Part shown: one piece after another, positions 18,430 to 26,261 of the stretch
How positions within the stretch are numbered: the stretch's first letter is position 1
Layout of the letters: the number at the start of each line of letters is the position of its first letter
Position numbers and translations under genes: made by a program
NCBI RefSeq assembly: GCF_001907195.1
Contig: NZ_LVWA01000008.1
Coordinates: forward strand, 62,001 to 126,000
Direction of reading: 5' to 3'
DNA: 64,000 nucleotides
Source of the DNA: Pontibacter flavimaris
GTDB lineage: Bacteria; Bacteroidota; Bacteroidia; Cytophagales; Hymenobacteraceae
Notes under the pieces: generated by a model
Seen by the model: the letters and a program-made list of their open reading frames with translations, nothing else
What the model was told of the DNA's origin: nothing
Database searches by the model: none

Positions 18430-19242
18430 ATGGTAAGAGTGTTTCTAACTGCTATCACCCTCGGACTCCTTTCTTTTACATCTCCTGCACCTGAGCGCGC
18501 TGTTGCTACGCCGGCCACCATTGTGGCCGAGGCAAACGAAGTGCTTGAAGCCAATGCCGGGGGCGCTGCGGCTGCAAAAGAGGCGGCGTTTGATACTCAT
18601 GTACAGGAGCTTTACAACGCAGGCAGGTTAAAGGAGAAGGGCCTCTCTTACGAGGTGTTTGAGAAAGCCCTGGTAGGTTTCCAGAACTTCAAGCGCCTGC
18701 AGATGGTGGCACCCGATAAGTCTATACTTTCTGTGGTGGACTTTACGAAGTCCAGCGCACAGAAGCGCCTGTGGATCATCGATCTCAAATCAAAGAAAGT
18801 GCTTTTTAACACGCTGGTGGCCCACGGCCGCAACACCGGTCAGGACAAAGCCACGCAGTTCTCCAACGAGTATGGTTCCTACATGAGCAGCCTCGGTTTC
18901 TATATAACGGATGCCACCTACCACGGCAAGCACGGCCTGTCGCTGCGCCTGCAGGGCATGGATGAGGGCTATAATTCCAATGCCATGGAGCGCGCCATCG
19001 TGGTGCACGGCGCCGACTACGCCACCGAGAAGTTCGTGAAGCAGTATGGCCGGCTGGGCCGCAGCCTCGGATGCCCGGCGGTGCCGCAGGAGGTTTCTAA
19101 AGATGTGATCGAAGCGATCAAAGACAAGTCAGTGCTATACATCCACGGAAACGATAAGGCTTACACCTCGCAGTTCCTGGACAACACGCAGGCGGTGGAC
19201 TACTTTGCCGCACAGGCCGGTACGGATGTGATGAGCATCTGA
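18430..19242 (+). CDS. Murein L,D-transpeptidase-like (YkuD-related) secreted protein
   Basis: 270 residues with an N-terminal signal (VFLTAITLGLLSFTSPAP), an Ala-rich stretch, then a catalytic domain. IIDLKSKKVLFNTLVAHGRN precedes the conserved HG-x motif (IVVHGADYA) and the nucleophile motif GRSLGCPAVP with Cys near residue 214. This is the murein L,D-transpeptidase catalytic domain family found across Bacteroidota, which forms or edits 3-3 cross-links or attaches proteins to peptidoglycan. A strong terminator follows. Confidence 0.85.
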   Translation: MVRVFLTAITLGLLSFTSPAPERAVATPATIVAEANEVLEANAGGAAAAKEAAFDTHVQELYNAGRLKEKGLSYEVFEKALVGFQNFKRLQMVAPDKSILSVVDFTKSSAQKRLWIIDLKSKKVLFNTLVAHGRNTGQDKATQFSNEYGSYMSSLGFYITDATYHGKHGLSLRLQGMDEGYNSNAMERAIVVHGADYATEKFVKQYGRLGRSLGCPAVPQEVSKDVIEAIKDKSVLYIHGNDKAYTSQFLDNTQAVDYFAAQAGTDVMSI

Positions 19243-19274
19243 GCGCTAGACTTCTAAGGAAATAAAGTATAAAA

Positions 19275-19309
19275 GCCACCTGCTATGGGAATAGCAGGTG
19301 GCTTTTTTT
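19275..19309 (+). terminator. Terminator after the L,D-transpeptidase-like gene
   Basis: GCCACCTGCTAT pairs perfectly with ATAGCAGGTGGC around GGGA, followed by T7. Confidence 0.9.
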
Positions 19310-19328
19310 GTACGTATACTTTTACTGG

Positions 19329-19526
19329 TTAAGCTTCGTCTTTCGTGGTTTTAATCAGGTTGATTCCTGCAAAGAAGAAAATCAGCCCTACCACAAACGG
19401 AACGGCGGAAGTATACTTGCCTATCGCAGCCCCATCACCCCCCATCAGGAAGGCATAGGCGCCCCATATAATACCTGCAATACCGAGTACTGTAAGAATG
19501 GTGCCGAATGTTCGCTTCTGATTCAT
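19329..19526 (-). CDS. Small two-helix membrane protein
   Basis: 65 residues from MNQKRTFGTILTVLGIAGII; I chose this Met because upstream in-frame sequence is not protein-like. Two hydrophobic helices (ILTVLGIAGIIWGAYAFL and YTSAVPFVVGLIFFFAGINL) are joined by GGDGAAIGK. It ends in a charged tail KTTKDEA. No family recognised with certainty. Confidence 0.65.
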   Translation of the reverse strand: MNQKRTFGTILTVLGIAGIIWGAYAFLMGGDGAAIGKYTSAVPFVVGLIFFFAGINLIKTTKDEA

Positions 19527-19787
19527 GGTTCTAACAATTGGTTTCACTTGTCTGCAGCTTCGTGCCGCAAGCAAGTTTCTGTACGAAAAGCAGCCCATAA
19601 AGTATACAATCCTCCTAATATATCTGCCCTGGTACCGCTTCCTGAGCCTCAGAATCGTACGTGAAAGTATGCCCCGCAAGTTTTTGGGTGCAGCGCAGGC
19701 AAAGTCCACAACCAGCGCGTCTGCTCGCACGTTTTCTCTGTACCATCGCCCAAGGGGCACGAGGTTTAGCTAATATTCAATGAAAGA

Positions 19788-20600
19788 ATGAGAGGAATAC
19801 TTAAGTTTATCGTAGCCCTGCTGATTGCGGCTGTGTCGCTGGTAACATACTGGTGCAGCTCTGAGACTAACGAGTTTACCGGGGAGGAACAGCGTGTGGA
19901 CATGACCGTGGAGCAGGAGATAGCCCTGGGGCTGCAGGCGGCCCCGCAGATGGCGGAGCAGTATGGTGGCCTGCACCCGGACCAGGAGGCAGCCCGCGAG
20001 GTGAAGGCTATTGGCCAGAAGCTGGTGCAGAACACCCGGGCGCGCGACACACCTTACCAGTTTGATTTCCACCTGCTGGCCGATGAGCAGACGGTGAACG
20101 CCTTTGCCTTGCCGGGAGGGCAGATCTTTATCACCGCCGGTTTGCTGCGCAGGCTGGAGTCGGAGGGGCAGTTGGCGGGTGTGCTGAGTCACGAGATCGG
20201 GCACGTGGTGGCGCGCCACTCGGCGCAGCAGCTGGCAAAGGCCAAGCTTACGCAGGGCCTCACCGGCGCAGCCGCCATTGCCATGTATGACCCTGACAAT
20301 CCTGCCAGTCGCTCCGGGGCCGCTGTGGCCGCCATGATCGGGCAGGTGGTGAACATGAGCTATGGGCGTGAGGATGAACTGGAGTCGGACGCGCTGGCCG
20401 TGCAGCTGACCGGTGCCGCCGGGTATGACCCACGGGCCATGAAGCGTGTGATGGAGATTCTGGAGGAGGCCAGCGGAGGCGCAAGTGGTGGCCCTGAGTT
20501 CATGCAGACGCACCCCAACCCGGGTAACCGCATGGCTCGAATTGAGGAGGCCATCCAGCAGGAGTACCCGCAGGGGGTGCCCGAGGGGCTTATCCAGTAA
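19788..20600 (+). CDS. M48 family zinc metallopeptidase, membrane/lipid-anchored (copy 1)
   Basis: 270 residues. A hydrophobic N-terminus (ILKFIVALLIAAVSLVTYWC) with Cys23 suggests a lipoprotein or signal anchor. The zinc motif is HEIGH at residues 135-139, with the third ligand in REDELESDALAV further on. NAFALPGGQIFITAGLL is the conserved M48 substrate-side strand. Related proteins (LoiP/BepA) degrade misfolded envelope proteins. A second M48 gene lies at 29,292-30,125. Confidence 0.9.
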   Translation: MRGILKFIVALLIAAVSLVTYWCSSETNEFTGEEQRVDMTVEQEIALGLQAAPQMAEQYGGLHPDQEAAREVKAIGQKLVQNTRARDTPYQFDFHLLADEQTVNAFALPGGQIFITAGLLRRLESEGQLAGVLSHEIGHVVARHSAQQLAKAKLTQGLTGAAAIAMYDPDNPASRSGAAVAAMIGQVVNMSYGREDELESDALAVQLTGAAGYDPRAMKRVMEILEEASGGASGGPEFMQTHPNPGNRMARIEEAIQQEYPQGVPEGLIQ

Positions 20601-20694
20601 GTATATTTTATACTTTTTATACTTTCCAGCGCCTCTAACCGGGCTGCAAGCTGTGTAAAGTTGCGTATGAGGTACTAAAGGAAACAGGAAAAAG

Positions 20695-21591
20695 ATGGAT
20701 GTACAAAAGCACAGTAATATACTGTTCGTGCTGAACCCGATTGCCGGCGATATCGAGAAAGAGGATCTGAAAGAAGATATCGCCCTGATCTGCCGGGAGC
20801 ATGGGATAACGTGTGAACTATACACCACCACCGGCCAGGACGATGAAGCGCAGCTGAAGGAAATGATCGGAGCAGGTGCCTACGACGCTGTGTACGCCGT
20901 CGGCGGGGATGGCACGGTTAGTCTGGTGGGCGGTTTGCTGATCGGTAGCAGCACGCCACTGGGCATCATCCCGCTGGGGTCCGGCAACGGACTCTCCAAA
21001 GACCTCGACATCCCGCAGGACACAGAGGAGGCACTGCAGCTCATCCACACGCATGTGGTGCGCAACATCGATACCATCACGCTCAATGGCATGCCTTCCA
21101 TCCATCTCAGTGACCTTGGTTTTAACGCTTTGGTAGTGAAGCGCTTTTGTGAGGGCGACACGCGCGGACCCGGTTCCTATACCTGGATTGCCCTGCAGGA
21201 GTACCTGAGCTACGAGCCCAAAACTTACCGAATAGAGACCGATGCCGATACTTTCGAGGGCAAGGCCTTTATGGTGACGGTAGCCAACGCCAACGCCTGG
21301 GGCTCCAATGCCAGCATCAACCCGGATGGGATTCTGAATGACGGCAAATTTGAGATCTGCCTGATAGAGCCTTTCCCAAGGGCGGCAAGCGTTGGCATAC
21401 TTTATAAACTCTACACCGACAGCATCGACACCAGCGTGTATACCCGCATCCTCAAGTGCAGGCGCGCCACCATCTACAACCCCGACCTGGAGGTGATGCA
21501 CATAGACGGCGAACCTGTGGAGACAGCGGAGAAGATAGAGGTGGTGATGCACACCAAGAGCCTGAAAGTCATACTTCCCGCCGGAGAATGA
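20695..21591 (+). CDS. Diacylglycerol kinase-family lipid kinase (YegS-like)
   Basis: 298 residues. The nucleotide motif GGDGT is at residues 70-74, and IIPLGSGNGLSKDL matches the conserved PxGTxNDxA-type loop. C-terminal features (NASINPDGILNDGKFEICLI) complete the DAGK_cat plus YegS C-terminal layout. It would phosphorylate a lipid such as diacylglycerol or a sphingoid/bactoprenol-like lipid using ATP; in Bacteroidota sphingolipid-type substrates are possible, but nothing here decides that. It is 94 bp downstream of the M48 gene. Confidence 0.88.
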   Translation: MDVQKHSNILFVLNPIAGDIEKEDLKEDIALICREHGITCELYTTTGQDDEAQLKEMIGAGAYDAVYAVGGDGTVSLVGGLLIGSSTPLGIIPLGSGNGLSKDLDIPQDTEEALQLIHTHVVRNIDTITLNGMPSIHLSDLGFNALVVKRFCEGDTRGPGSYTWIALQEYLSYEPKTYRIETDADTFEGKAFMVTVANANAWGSNASINPDGILNDGKFEICLIEPFPRAASVGILYKLYTDSIDTSVYTRILKCRRATIYNPDLEVMHIDGEPVETAEKIEVVMHTKSLKVILPAGE

Positions 21592-21598
21592 GGATGGG

Positions 21599-22780
21599 CT
21601 ACAGTAGCTTCCGGAAAGCAAGCTGGCCCTGCCCGGGAGTGGCGGAAACGGTGCGGCACTCCAGCCATACCTGCCCGTTGCTGTAGTAGTTGAGCACGAA
21701 GAAGCCCAGTTCCTCCAAGGCAAAGGTGGCCCGGCCGCCTTTCTTAACAAACGCCAGTTTGCTGCCCGAGCCGCTCACGATGTAGTGGTTGCCCTGTATT
21801 TCAAAATGCTGCAGGTTATGGTCGTGGCCGCCCACGTAGATCAGGTTGTTGTAGCGGTGGAAAATACGGAGCAGGCGCTTGCGCATCTTCTTATACTTGC
21901 GGTGCGACATGTCTTCATAGGCCCCGAACATTTTGCGGTAGAAGGGGTAAATTGAGCCGAAGAGGGGCAGCGGGATCAGGAAGCGCTTGTGCAGGGCAGT
22001 GAGCGGAAAAATGTGCTGCTTGATGGTGAATTTGCCGCCGTGCATGGCATTGCTGTAGAGCGGATGGTGCCCGGCTATCAGGATGCGCTGGTGGCTGTTG
22101 CGCTTCAGCAGCTTGTTCAGGCTGACAAAGAACTCCTCAATATCCGCGTAGGGGCAGCCATACTTACTGCCAAGTGGCTTAGTGCCGCGCTGCACAAACC
22201 ATTGCGTGTTTATCACCACCAGCAGCAGCCCCTCGGCCAGCTGCAGGCAGGAGGGGCCGGGGCAGCCCTGCGGGGGCAGATAGCTGTTAGGCTGTTGCAG
22301 GTGCTCCAGCACGTAAGCTTCCTGCCGCAGCAGTTGCTCATATCCGCCCTCGCGGCCCTTCAGCCAATCATGGTTGCCTCCCAGAAAAATACCCCGCCCG
22401 GGGTAGCTTTTTATACTTTGGATGAGGGTGTTAAGCCGGGCCTCTGCCAAGTCGCGGTGGCGGTTGCCTGCCTCGGGCAAGCCGATAGGGTAGAGGTTAT
22501 CCCCCAAAAAGATCATGGTGCCTTTCGCTCCTGCCTCCTGCTGCCACGCCTGCACCAGCTTCATCACAGGATCGGTGCCATCGGTGGCGATGGCGCCCAC
22601 ATCGCCCAACAGGGCCGCCGAGTGCACCAGCTCCGCCTCCGGGGGCGGTGCATGCCGCTGCCAGCCCACATCCGATAGCCTGTAGAAGGGCTTGCGCCTG
22701 TACTTGCGTTCCTGCCAGTAACTGAAGAAGAAAAAGGCAGACAGCAGTACCGGAACGACGATGAGAAAGTATACCAGCAT
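21599..22780 (-). CDS. Membrane-anchored calcineurin-like metallophosphoesterase
   Basis: 393 residues with one N-terminal membrane helix (LVYFLIVVPVLLSAFFFFSY). The phosphoesterase core follows: GDVGA, FLGDNLYP, GGNHDWLKG, then AGHHPLYSN and VGGHDHNLQH, which supply the two-metal ligands in the expected order. The catalytic domain probably faces the periplasm. Substrate unknown. The gene is convergent with the lipid kinase, leaving only 7 bp. Confidence 0.88.
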   Translation of the reverse strand: MLVYFLIVVPVLLSAFFFFSYWQERKYRRKPFYRLSDVGWQRHAPPPEAELVHSAALLGDVGAIATDGTDPVMKLVQAWQQEAGAKGTMIFLGDNLYPIGLPEAGNRHRDLAEARLNTLIQSIKSYPGRGIFLGGNHDWLKGREGGYEQLLRQEAYVLEHLQQPNSYLPPQGCPGPSCLQLAEGLLLVVINTQWFVQRGTKPLGSKYGCPYADIEEFFVSLNKLLKRNSHQRILIAGHHPLYSNAMHGGKFTIKQHIFPLTALHKRFLIPLPLFGSIYPFYRKMFGAYEDMSHRKYKKMRKRLLRIFHRYNNLIYVGGHDHNLQHFEIQGNHYIVSGSGSKLAFVKKGGRATFALEELGFFVLNYYSNGQVWLECRTVSATPGQGQLAFRKLL

Positions 22781-22801
22781 AACGTATAAACAGCGCGGGA
22801 C

Positions 22802-23443
22802 CTAAAAGTTCGGGGGCGTCAGGTTTTTGAAGTGGCCGTTCAGCTTCACCCGTTCCTTTAGTTTCTCGGTTTCGAGCAGCATGGGCAGGAGCTGCTGCAG
22901 GTGTAGTAAAATCACTTCCTGGCGTTCTTTCTCGCTCAGCAGTTGCAGCAGCGCATACTCCTGCTCTGTGTTCAGGCCCAGTTGGTGCGCAATATCGTAG
23001 CTTTTAAAGTCCTCCGGCAGCTCCAGGTATAGGTTGCCCAGGCCCAGTGTCTCGTAGAGCTGCTCCAGAAGCTCCTTTATCTTGATTTTGGTGATGATAT
23101 CCTCTTCATAGTCGTTCTCCACCATTTCCACCTCCCCACCGGCATACAACCTTCCGGGCGCCATTTTATCGAACTGCTGGATCTTGAAAATTTTCAGGCC
23201 CTTGGTGCGGATGTCCATCTCGCCGTTATCATACTTCTTCTCGATGTTCAGGATCTCCACTTCTGTGCCGAAAAGCCCCACGCCATTCTGAATGTGGGTG
23301 GGTATGCCGAAGTTCTTGCCGGTCTCCACACAGTCCAGCACCAGCTGCTTGTAGCGCGGCTCAAAAATGTGCAGGTTCAGCTTCTCCTCCGGGAACACCA
23401 CAATGCTCAGCGGAAACAGCGGCAGGTATTTTGTAGCGGGCAT
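22802..23443 (-). CDS. Lon substrate-binding-domain protein (no protease part)
   Basis: 213 residues starting KYLPLFPLSIVVFPEEKLNLHIFEPRYKQL, the typical opening of the LON N-terminal (PUA-like) domain, followed by a helical bundle. There is no ATPase or Ser-Lys protease domain, so it is one of the stand-alone LON-domain proteins (YcaA/cereblon-like) whose role is unknown. Transcribed together with the downstream phosphoesterase, 21 bp away. Confidence 0.88.
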   Translation of the reverse strand: MPATKYLPLFPLSIVVFPEEKLNLHIFEPRYKQLVLDCVETGKNFGIPTHIQNGVGLFGTEVEILNIEKKYDNGEMDIRTKGLKIFKIQQFDKMAPGRLYAGGEVEMVENDYEEDIITKIKIKELLEQLYETLGLGNLYLELPEDFKSYDIAHQLGLNTEQEYALLQLLSEKERQEVILLHLQQLLPMLLETEKLKERVKLNGHFKNLTPPNF

Positions 23444-23571
23444 AGGTCGTTGGTTTTTGCTTCAATATAAGGGTTTATACGTTCTGTTTGCTTCTGTTTT
23501 AACCTACGCTTCCGGTGGGGCAAGCGTTGGCGGGCAGAAGTGGTGGCGTTAGGAAAATACCTCAAACTGCT

Positions 23572-23579
23572 TACCTTTG
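23572..23579 (+). promoter_or_regulatory. Candidate -7 element for mtgA
   Basis: TACCTTTG fits the Bacteroidota -7 consensus TAnnTTTG and lies 23 bp before the mtgA start codon. No clear TTG -33 box at the usual spacing, so only moderate support. Confidence 0.35.
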
Positions 23580-23602
23580 CGCCCGAATGAGAGGACACCG
23601 GA

Positions 23603-24337
23603 ATGGCTAAAAAACGATTGGGGCTAAGGCAGCTGAGGCTGCTTTTCGTGAAGCTGCTACTTAGCCTTTTCCTGCTAAGCGTGGCGTGGGTGCTGGTGTA
23701 CCGCTGGGTGGCGCCTCCGGCTACGCTGCACATGCTCAAGCGCCGGGCCGAGGCCGGGGCTGCCAACAAAGAAAACCCGGGAATAAAGTATAAATTCGTG
23801 ACGCTGGAGGAGATGTCGGACCAATTGCCGCTGGCGGTGGTGGCCTCGGAGGACCAAAAGTTTTTGCAGCACAGCGGCTTTGACTTTGATGCCATATCCG
23901 ATGCCTTTGAGCGCAACCAGAAGGGCGGCAACATCCGGGGCGGAAGCACGATTAGCCAGCAGGTGGCCAAAAACGTTTTCCTGTGGCACGGCCGCAGCTA
24001 CCTGCGCAAGGCCGTGGAAGCCTACTTTACCGTGCTGATTGAGGTGCTGTGGGGCAAGCAGCGGATTCTGGAGGTGTACCTGAACATAGCGGAGTTCGGC
24101 GACGGTGTGTTTGGGGTGGAGGCGGCCTCGCAGGCGTACTTTAAGAAGCCGGCCAGCGAGGTGGGCAGGTGGCAGGCGTCGTTGCTGGCGGCCGTGCTGC
24201 CGAACCCGATCAGGTACGCTGCCAACAGGCCATCTGCTTACATCCTCAGCCGCCGCGTGCGCATAGCCCGGGCAATGGGCCGGTTGGGTGGTGCTATCTA
24301 TATCAGGGAAATATTACCGGTAAGCGATGAAAAATAA
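23603..24337 (+). CDS. mtgA: Monofunctional biosynthetic peptidoglycan transglycosylase
   Basis: 244 residues: a basic cytoplasmic start, one membrane helix (FVKLLLSLFLLSVAWVLVY), then a GT51 domain. The catalytic Glu83 is in ASEDQKFLQHSGFD, and GGSTISQQVAKN (113-124) and RKAVEAYFTVLIE follow as in MtgA and class A PBPs. There is no transpeptidase domain. It polymerises lipid II glycan strands in the periplasm. It overlaps the next gene by 11 bp, so the two are translated from one message. Confidence 0.95.
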   Translation: MAKKRLGLRQLRLLFVKLLLSLFLLSVAWVLVYRWVAPPATLHMLKRRAEAGAANKENPGIKYKFVTLEEMSDQLPLAVVASEDQKFLQHSGFDFDAISDAFERNQKGGNIRGGSTISQQVAKNVFLWHGRSYLRKAVEAYFTVLIEVLWGKQRILEVYLNIAEFGDGVFGVEAASQAYFKKPASEVGRWQASLLAAVLPNPIRYAANRPSAYILSRRVRIARAMGRLGGAIYIREILPVSDEK

Positions 24338-24782
24338 ATTATACTTCCTGTTGATCCTCGGGCTGTTCAGCATGAGTGCCTGTACAGGCAGCAAACCGCG
24401 GGCTGCCACAGTTGATGCCGCTGCTGCGGTGCGTCAGGTGCTGGAGGAGCAGGCACAGTGCTGGAGCCGCGGCGAACTGGTGTGTTACATGCAGGGCTAC
24501 TGGAAATCAGATTCGCTTCTGTTTGTCGGCTCCCGCGGCCTGACCTACGGCTGGCAGCAAACCCTCGACAACTACAAGCGCGGCTACCCGGGCGTGTCGG
24601 CCATGGGCAAGCTTAACTTCGACCTGAAGGAGCTGCGTCCCTTATCCCCTGAAACCATGCTGGTGGTAGGCAAGTGGCACCTGCAGCGCGACGCTGACAA
24701 AGGCGACCTGGAGGGCCATTTCTCCGTTATCTTCAGGAAGTTTCCGGAAGGCTGGAAGATCATTGCGGATCATTCCAGCTAG
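24327..24782 (+). CDS. NTF2-like (SnoaL/DUF4440-type) lipoprotein
   Basis: 151 residues. A lipobox (LFSMSAC, Cys near residue 19) follows a short hydrophobic signal. The mature part has the NTF2-like pattern of DUF4440 proteins: helix VRQVLEEQAQCWSRGE, then SDSLLFVGSRGLTYGWQQTLDNYKRGYP, then strands ending SVIFRKFPEGWKIIADHSS. Such proteins bind small ligands or act as accessory domains; no activity can be assigned. Overlaps the 3' end of mtgA by 11 bp. Confidence 0.8.
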   Translation: MKNKLYFLLILGLFSMSACTGSKPRAATVDAAAAVRQVLEEQAQCWSRGELVCYMQGYWKSDSLLFVGSRGLTYGWQQTLDNYKRGYPGVSAMGKLNFDLKELRPLSPETMLVVGKWHLQRDADKGDLEGHFSVIFRKFPEGWKIIADHSS

Positions 24783-24899
24783 GGTTTTCAGAGGGAATCA
24801 TACTTCCTGGAGTAGCTCTAGCGCATGGCGGCGCAAGCGTCCGTCCTTTCGTGATTCATACTTTGCGCACAACCTCCTGAGGAGCAGAGCACCTGCGTG

Positions 24900-25600
24900 T
24901 GCCTTGGTTTCACCCCTCCCCAACCCTCCCGAGAGGGGAACCATACTTGTTGCTATACTTTACTGTCATCTCGAGCAGGGCGAGAGATCGATCTGGAATT
25001 CTAAAGAGATCTCTCCCGAAGGTCGAGATGACAAAAGCAGTAGCTATCGAGTTGATACCCAGCCTTTGGGTTGAGCGCCTATGCGAGTTTTTCCGGTGCC
25101 CGGAGGGCATTGCGACGCAGGAGCAAAGGAAAAGCTCCCAGCGCGATGCCCGAAGGCGAGCCCTCTCGGGCTTGAGAGCACCAAAGTCAGAAATGAAACG
25201 GTAGGTTTGTGGGAACTAGAGGATCAGCAGAAGCTAGAAAGTATAGCTTGTGTCAATTGGAGGGAAGCAGCGGCTAAGAAAGTATAGCCAAAGTATAAAA
25301 GAGGCACAAGCGGACGCTTGCGCCAGAGAAGCTATGAAGTATAGCCCAAGTATAAAGTATGACTTTTCAATCCAGTCGGGTTACAAACCCGACGCCATTG
25401 TTGGATACAAGTCTGAAGACTTGCACCATGAAAGGGATAAAGTATAAAAGTATAACCCAAGTATAAAATCCTGCTCATCGCTACATCCTGCTAATCCTGA
25501 CTCAGACAAGTATAAATCAGTAAGTATAGACGTACGGTTTACGCAGACTTGGAAATCCGTAGTAGCTTTGGTTGCGGATAAGGATGTCCGGTACTACCGG
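24900..25600 (+). repeat. Composite intergenic repeat island, copy 1
   Basis: Spacer of ~900 bp between convergent genes, filled by repeat modules in the order C (24,902-24,945), A (24,964-25,033), E (25,041-25,290), then D hairpins: an AAGCGGACGCTTG hairpin near 25,310, a CGGGTTACAAACCCG hairpin near 25,377, a CAAGTCTGAAGACTTG palindrome near 25,410 and a GATGTCCGGTACTACCGG stretch near 25,585. AAGTATAA motifs join the modules. Open frames here are repeat-derived and not counted as genes. Confidence 0.85.
24964..25033. repeat. Module A: ~70-bp imperfect palindrome
   Basis: The ends are TGTCATCTCGA and TCGAGATGACA; inside lie GAGAGATC and GATCTCTC with a central AATTC. It could fold as a long hairpin in RNA. 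Further copies at 34,192, 47,931, 53,805 and 62,648. Confidence 0.85.
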
Positions 25601-25680
25601 AAGAAGAAGGGAATAAAGCGGCTAAAAGTATAAAAGAAAGCAAGCGAGACTCATGCAAAAGTGACAGAACACTACATCCC

Positions 25681-26196
25681 TTAGTATGAAATCCCTGTTA
25701 CCTCCACCAGCTCCTCCGTTTTACCTAACTTCAAACTTACCATCTCGCCTGCTTTGGCCCCTACCACAGCCCTCGCGATGGGTGCCACAAAAGCCACCTT
25801 GCCCGCAGCCACATCTGCCTCATCCACACCCACAATCGTGAACGTGCGCTTCATGCCCGGCTTGGGGCCTTTCACGGTTTTCAGCGTTACGGTTGCCCCA
25901 AAGCGCACCTCATTGGGCTGCTGATTGGCTGGGTCGATTACGCGGGCGCTTGCCAGCCGCTCGTTCAGGGCGCTAAGGCGTGCATTCAGGATGGTAAGCT
26001 GGCGGGTGCGGTTAGCCTCGTCCTCGCGGTTGGCCTCCGCCCTGGACCTTTCTGCTTCGAGCTGGGTTAGCTCCGCGCGCAGTTGCTCCAGGCCAGTTGG
26101 CGTTACGTAGTTGGTCGTGCCGGGCGGAAGCGCTGCGCGTGGCGGTATGATAGGAGGCTCTCCCGCATCGTCTTCCTTTACAAATGCTCTGCTCAT
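25681..26196 (-). CDS. GreA/GreB-family transcript cleavage factor-like protein
   Basis: 171 residues. After a 30-residue Pro-rich leader it shows the Gre layout. The N-terminal coiled coil begins NYVTPTGLEQLRAELTQLE (conserved in Gre factors) and runs to about residue 85. A C-terminal FKBP-like domain follows: VRFGATVTLKTVKGPKPG, FTIVGVDEADVAAGKVAF, SPIA-like APIARAVVGAKAGE. Gre proteins enter the RNA polymerase secondary channel and stimulate cleavage of backtracked RNA. The coiled-coil tip residues that decide GreA-like activity are not certain, so it may be a regulator of the Gre fold. Confidence 0.85.
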   Translation of the reverse strand: MSRAFVKEDDAGEPPIIPPRAALPPGTTNYVTPTGLEQLRAELTQLEAERSRAEANREDEANRTRQLTILNARLSALNERLASARVIDPANQQPNEVRFGATVTLKTVKGPKPGMKRTFTIVGVDEADVAAGKVAFVAPIARAVVGAKAGEMVSLKLGKTEELVEVTGISY

Positions 26197-26261
26197 CGTG
26201 TCTGGCTTAGGTAGGGGTTTATACTTTGTAACTGCTTTTTCTGCTGAGTTTATACTTTGCT

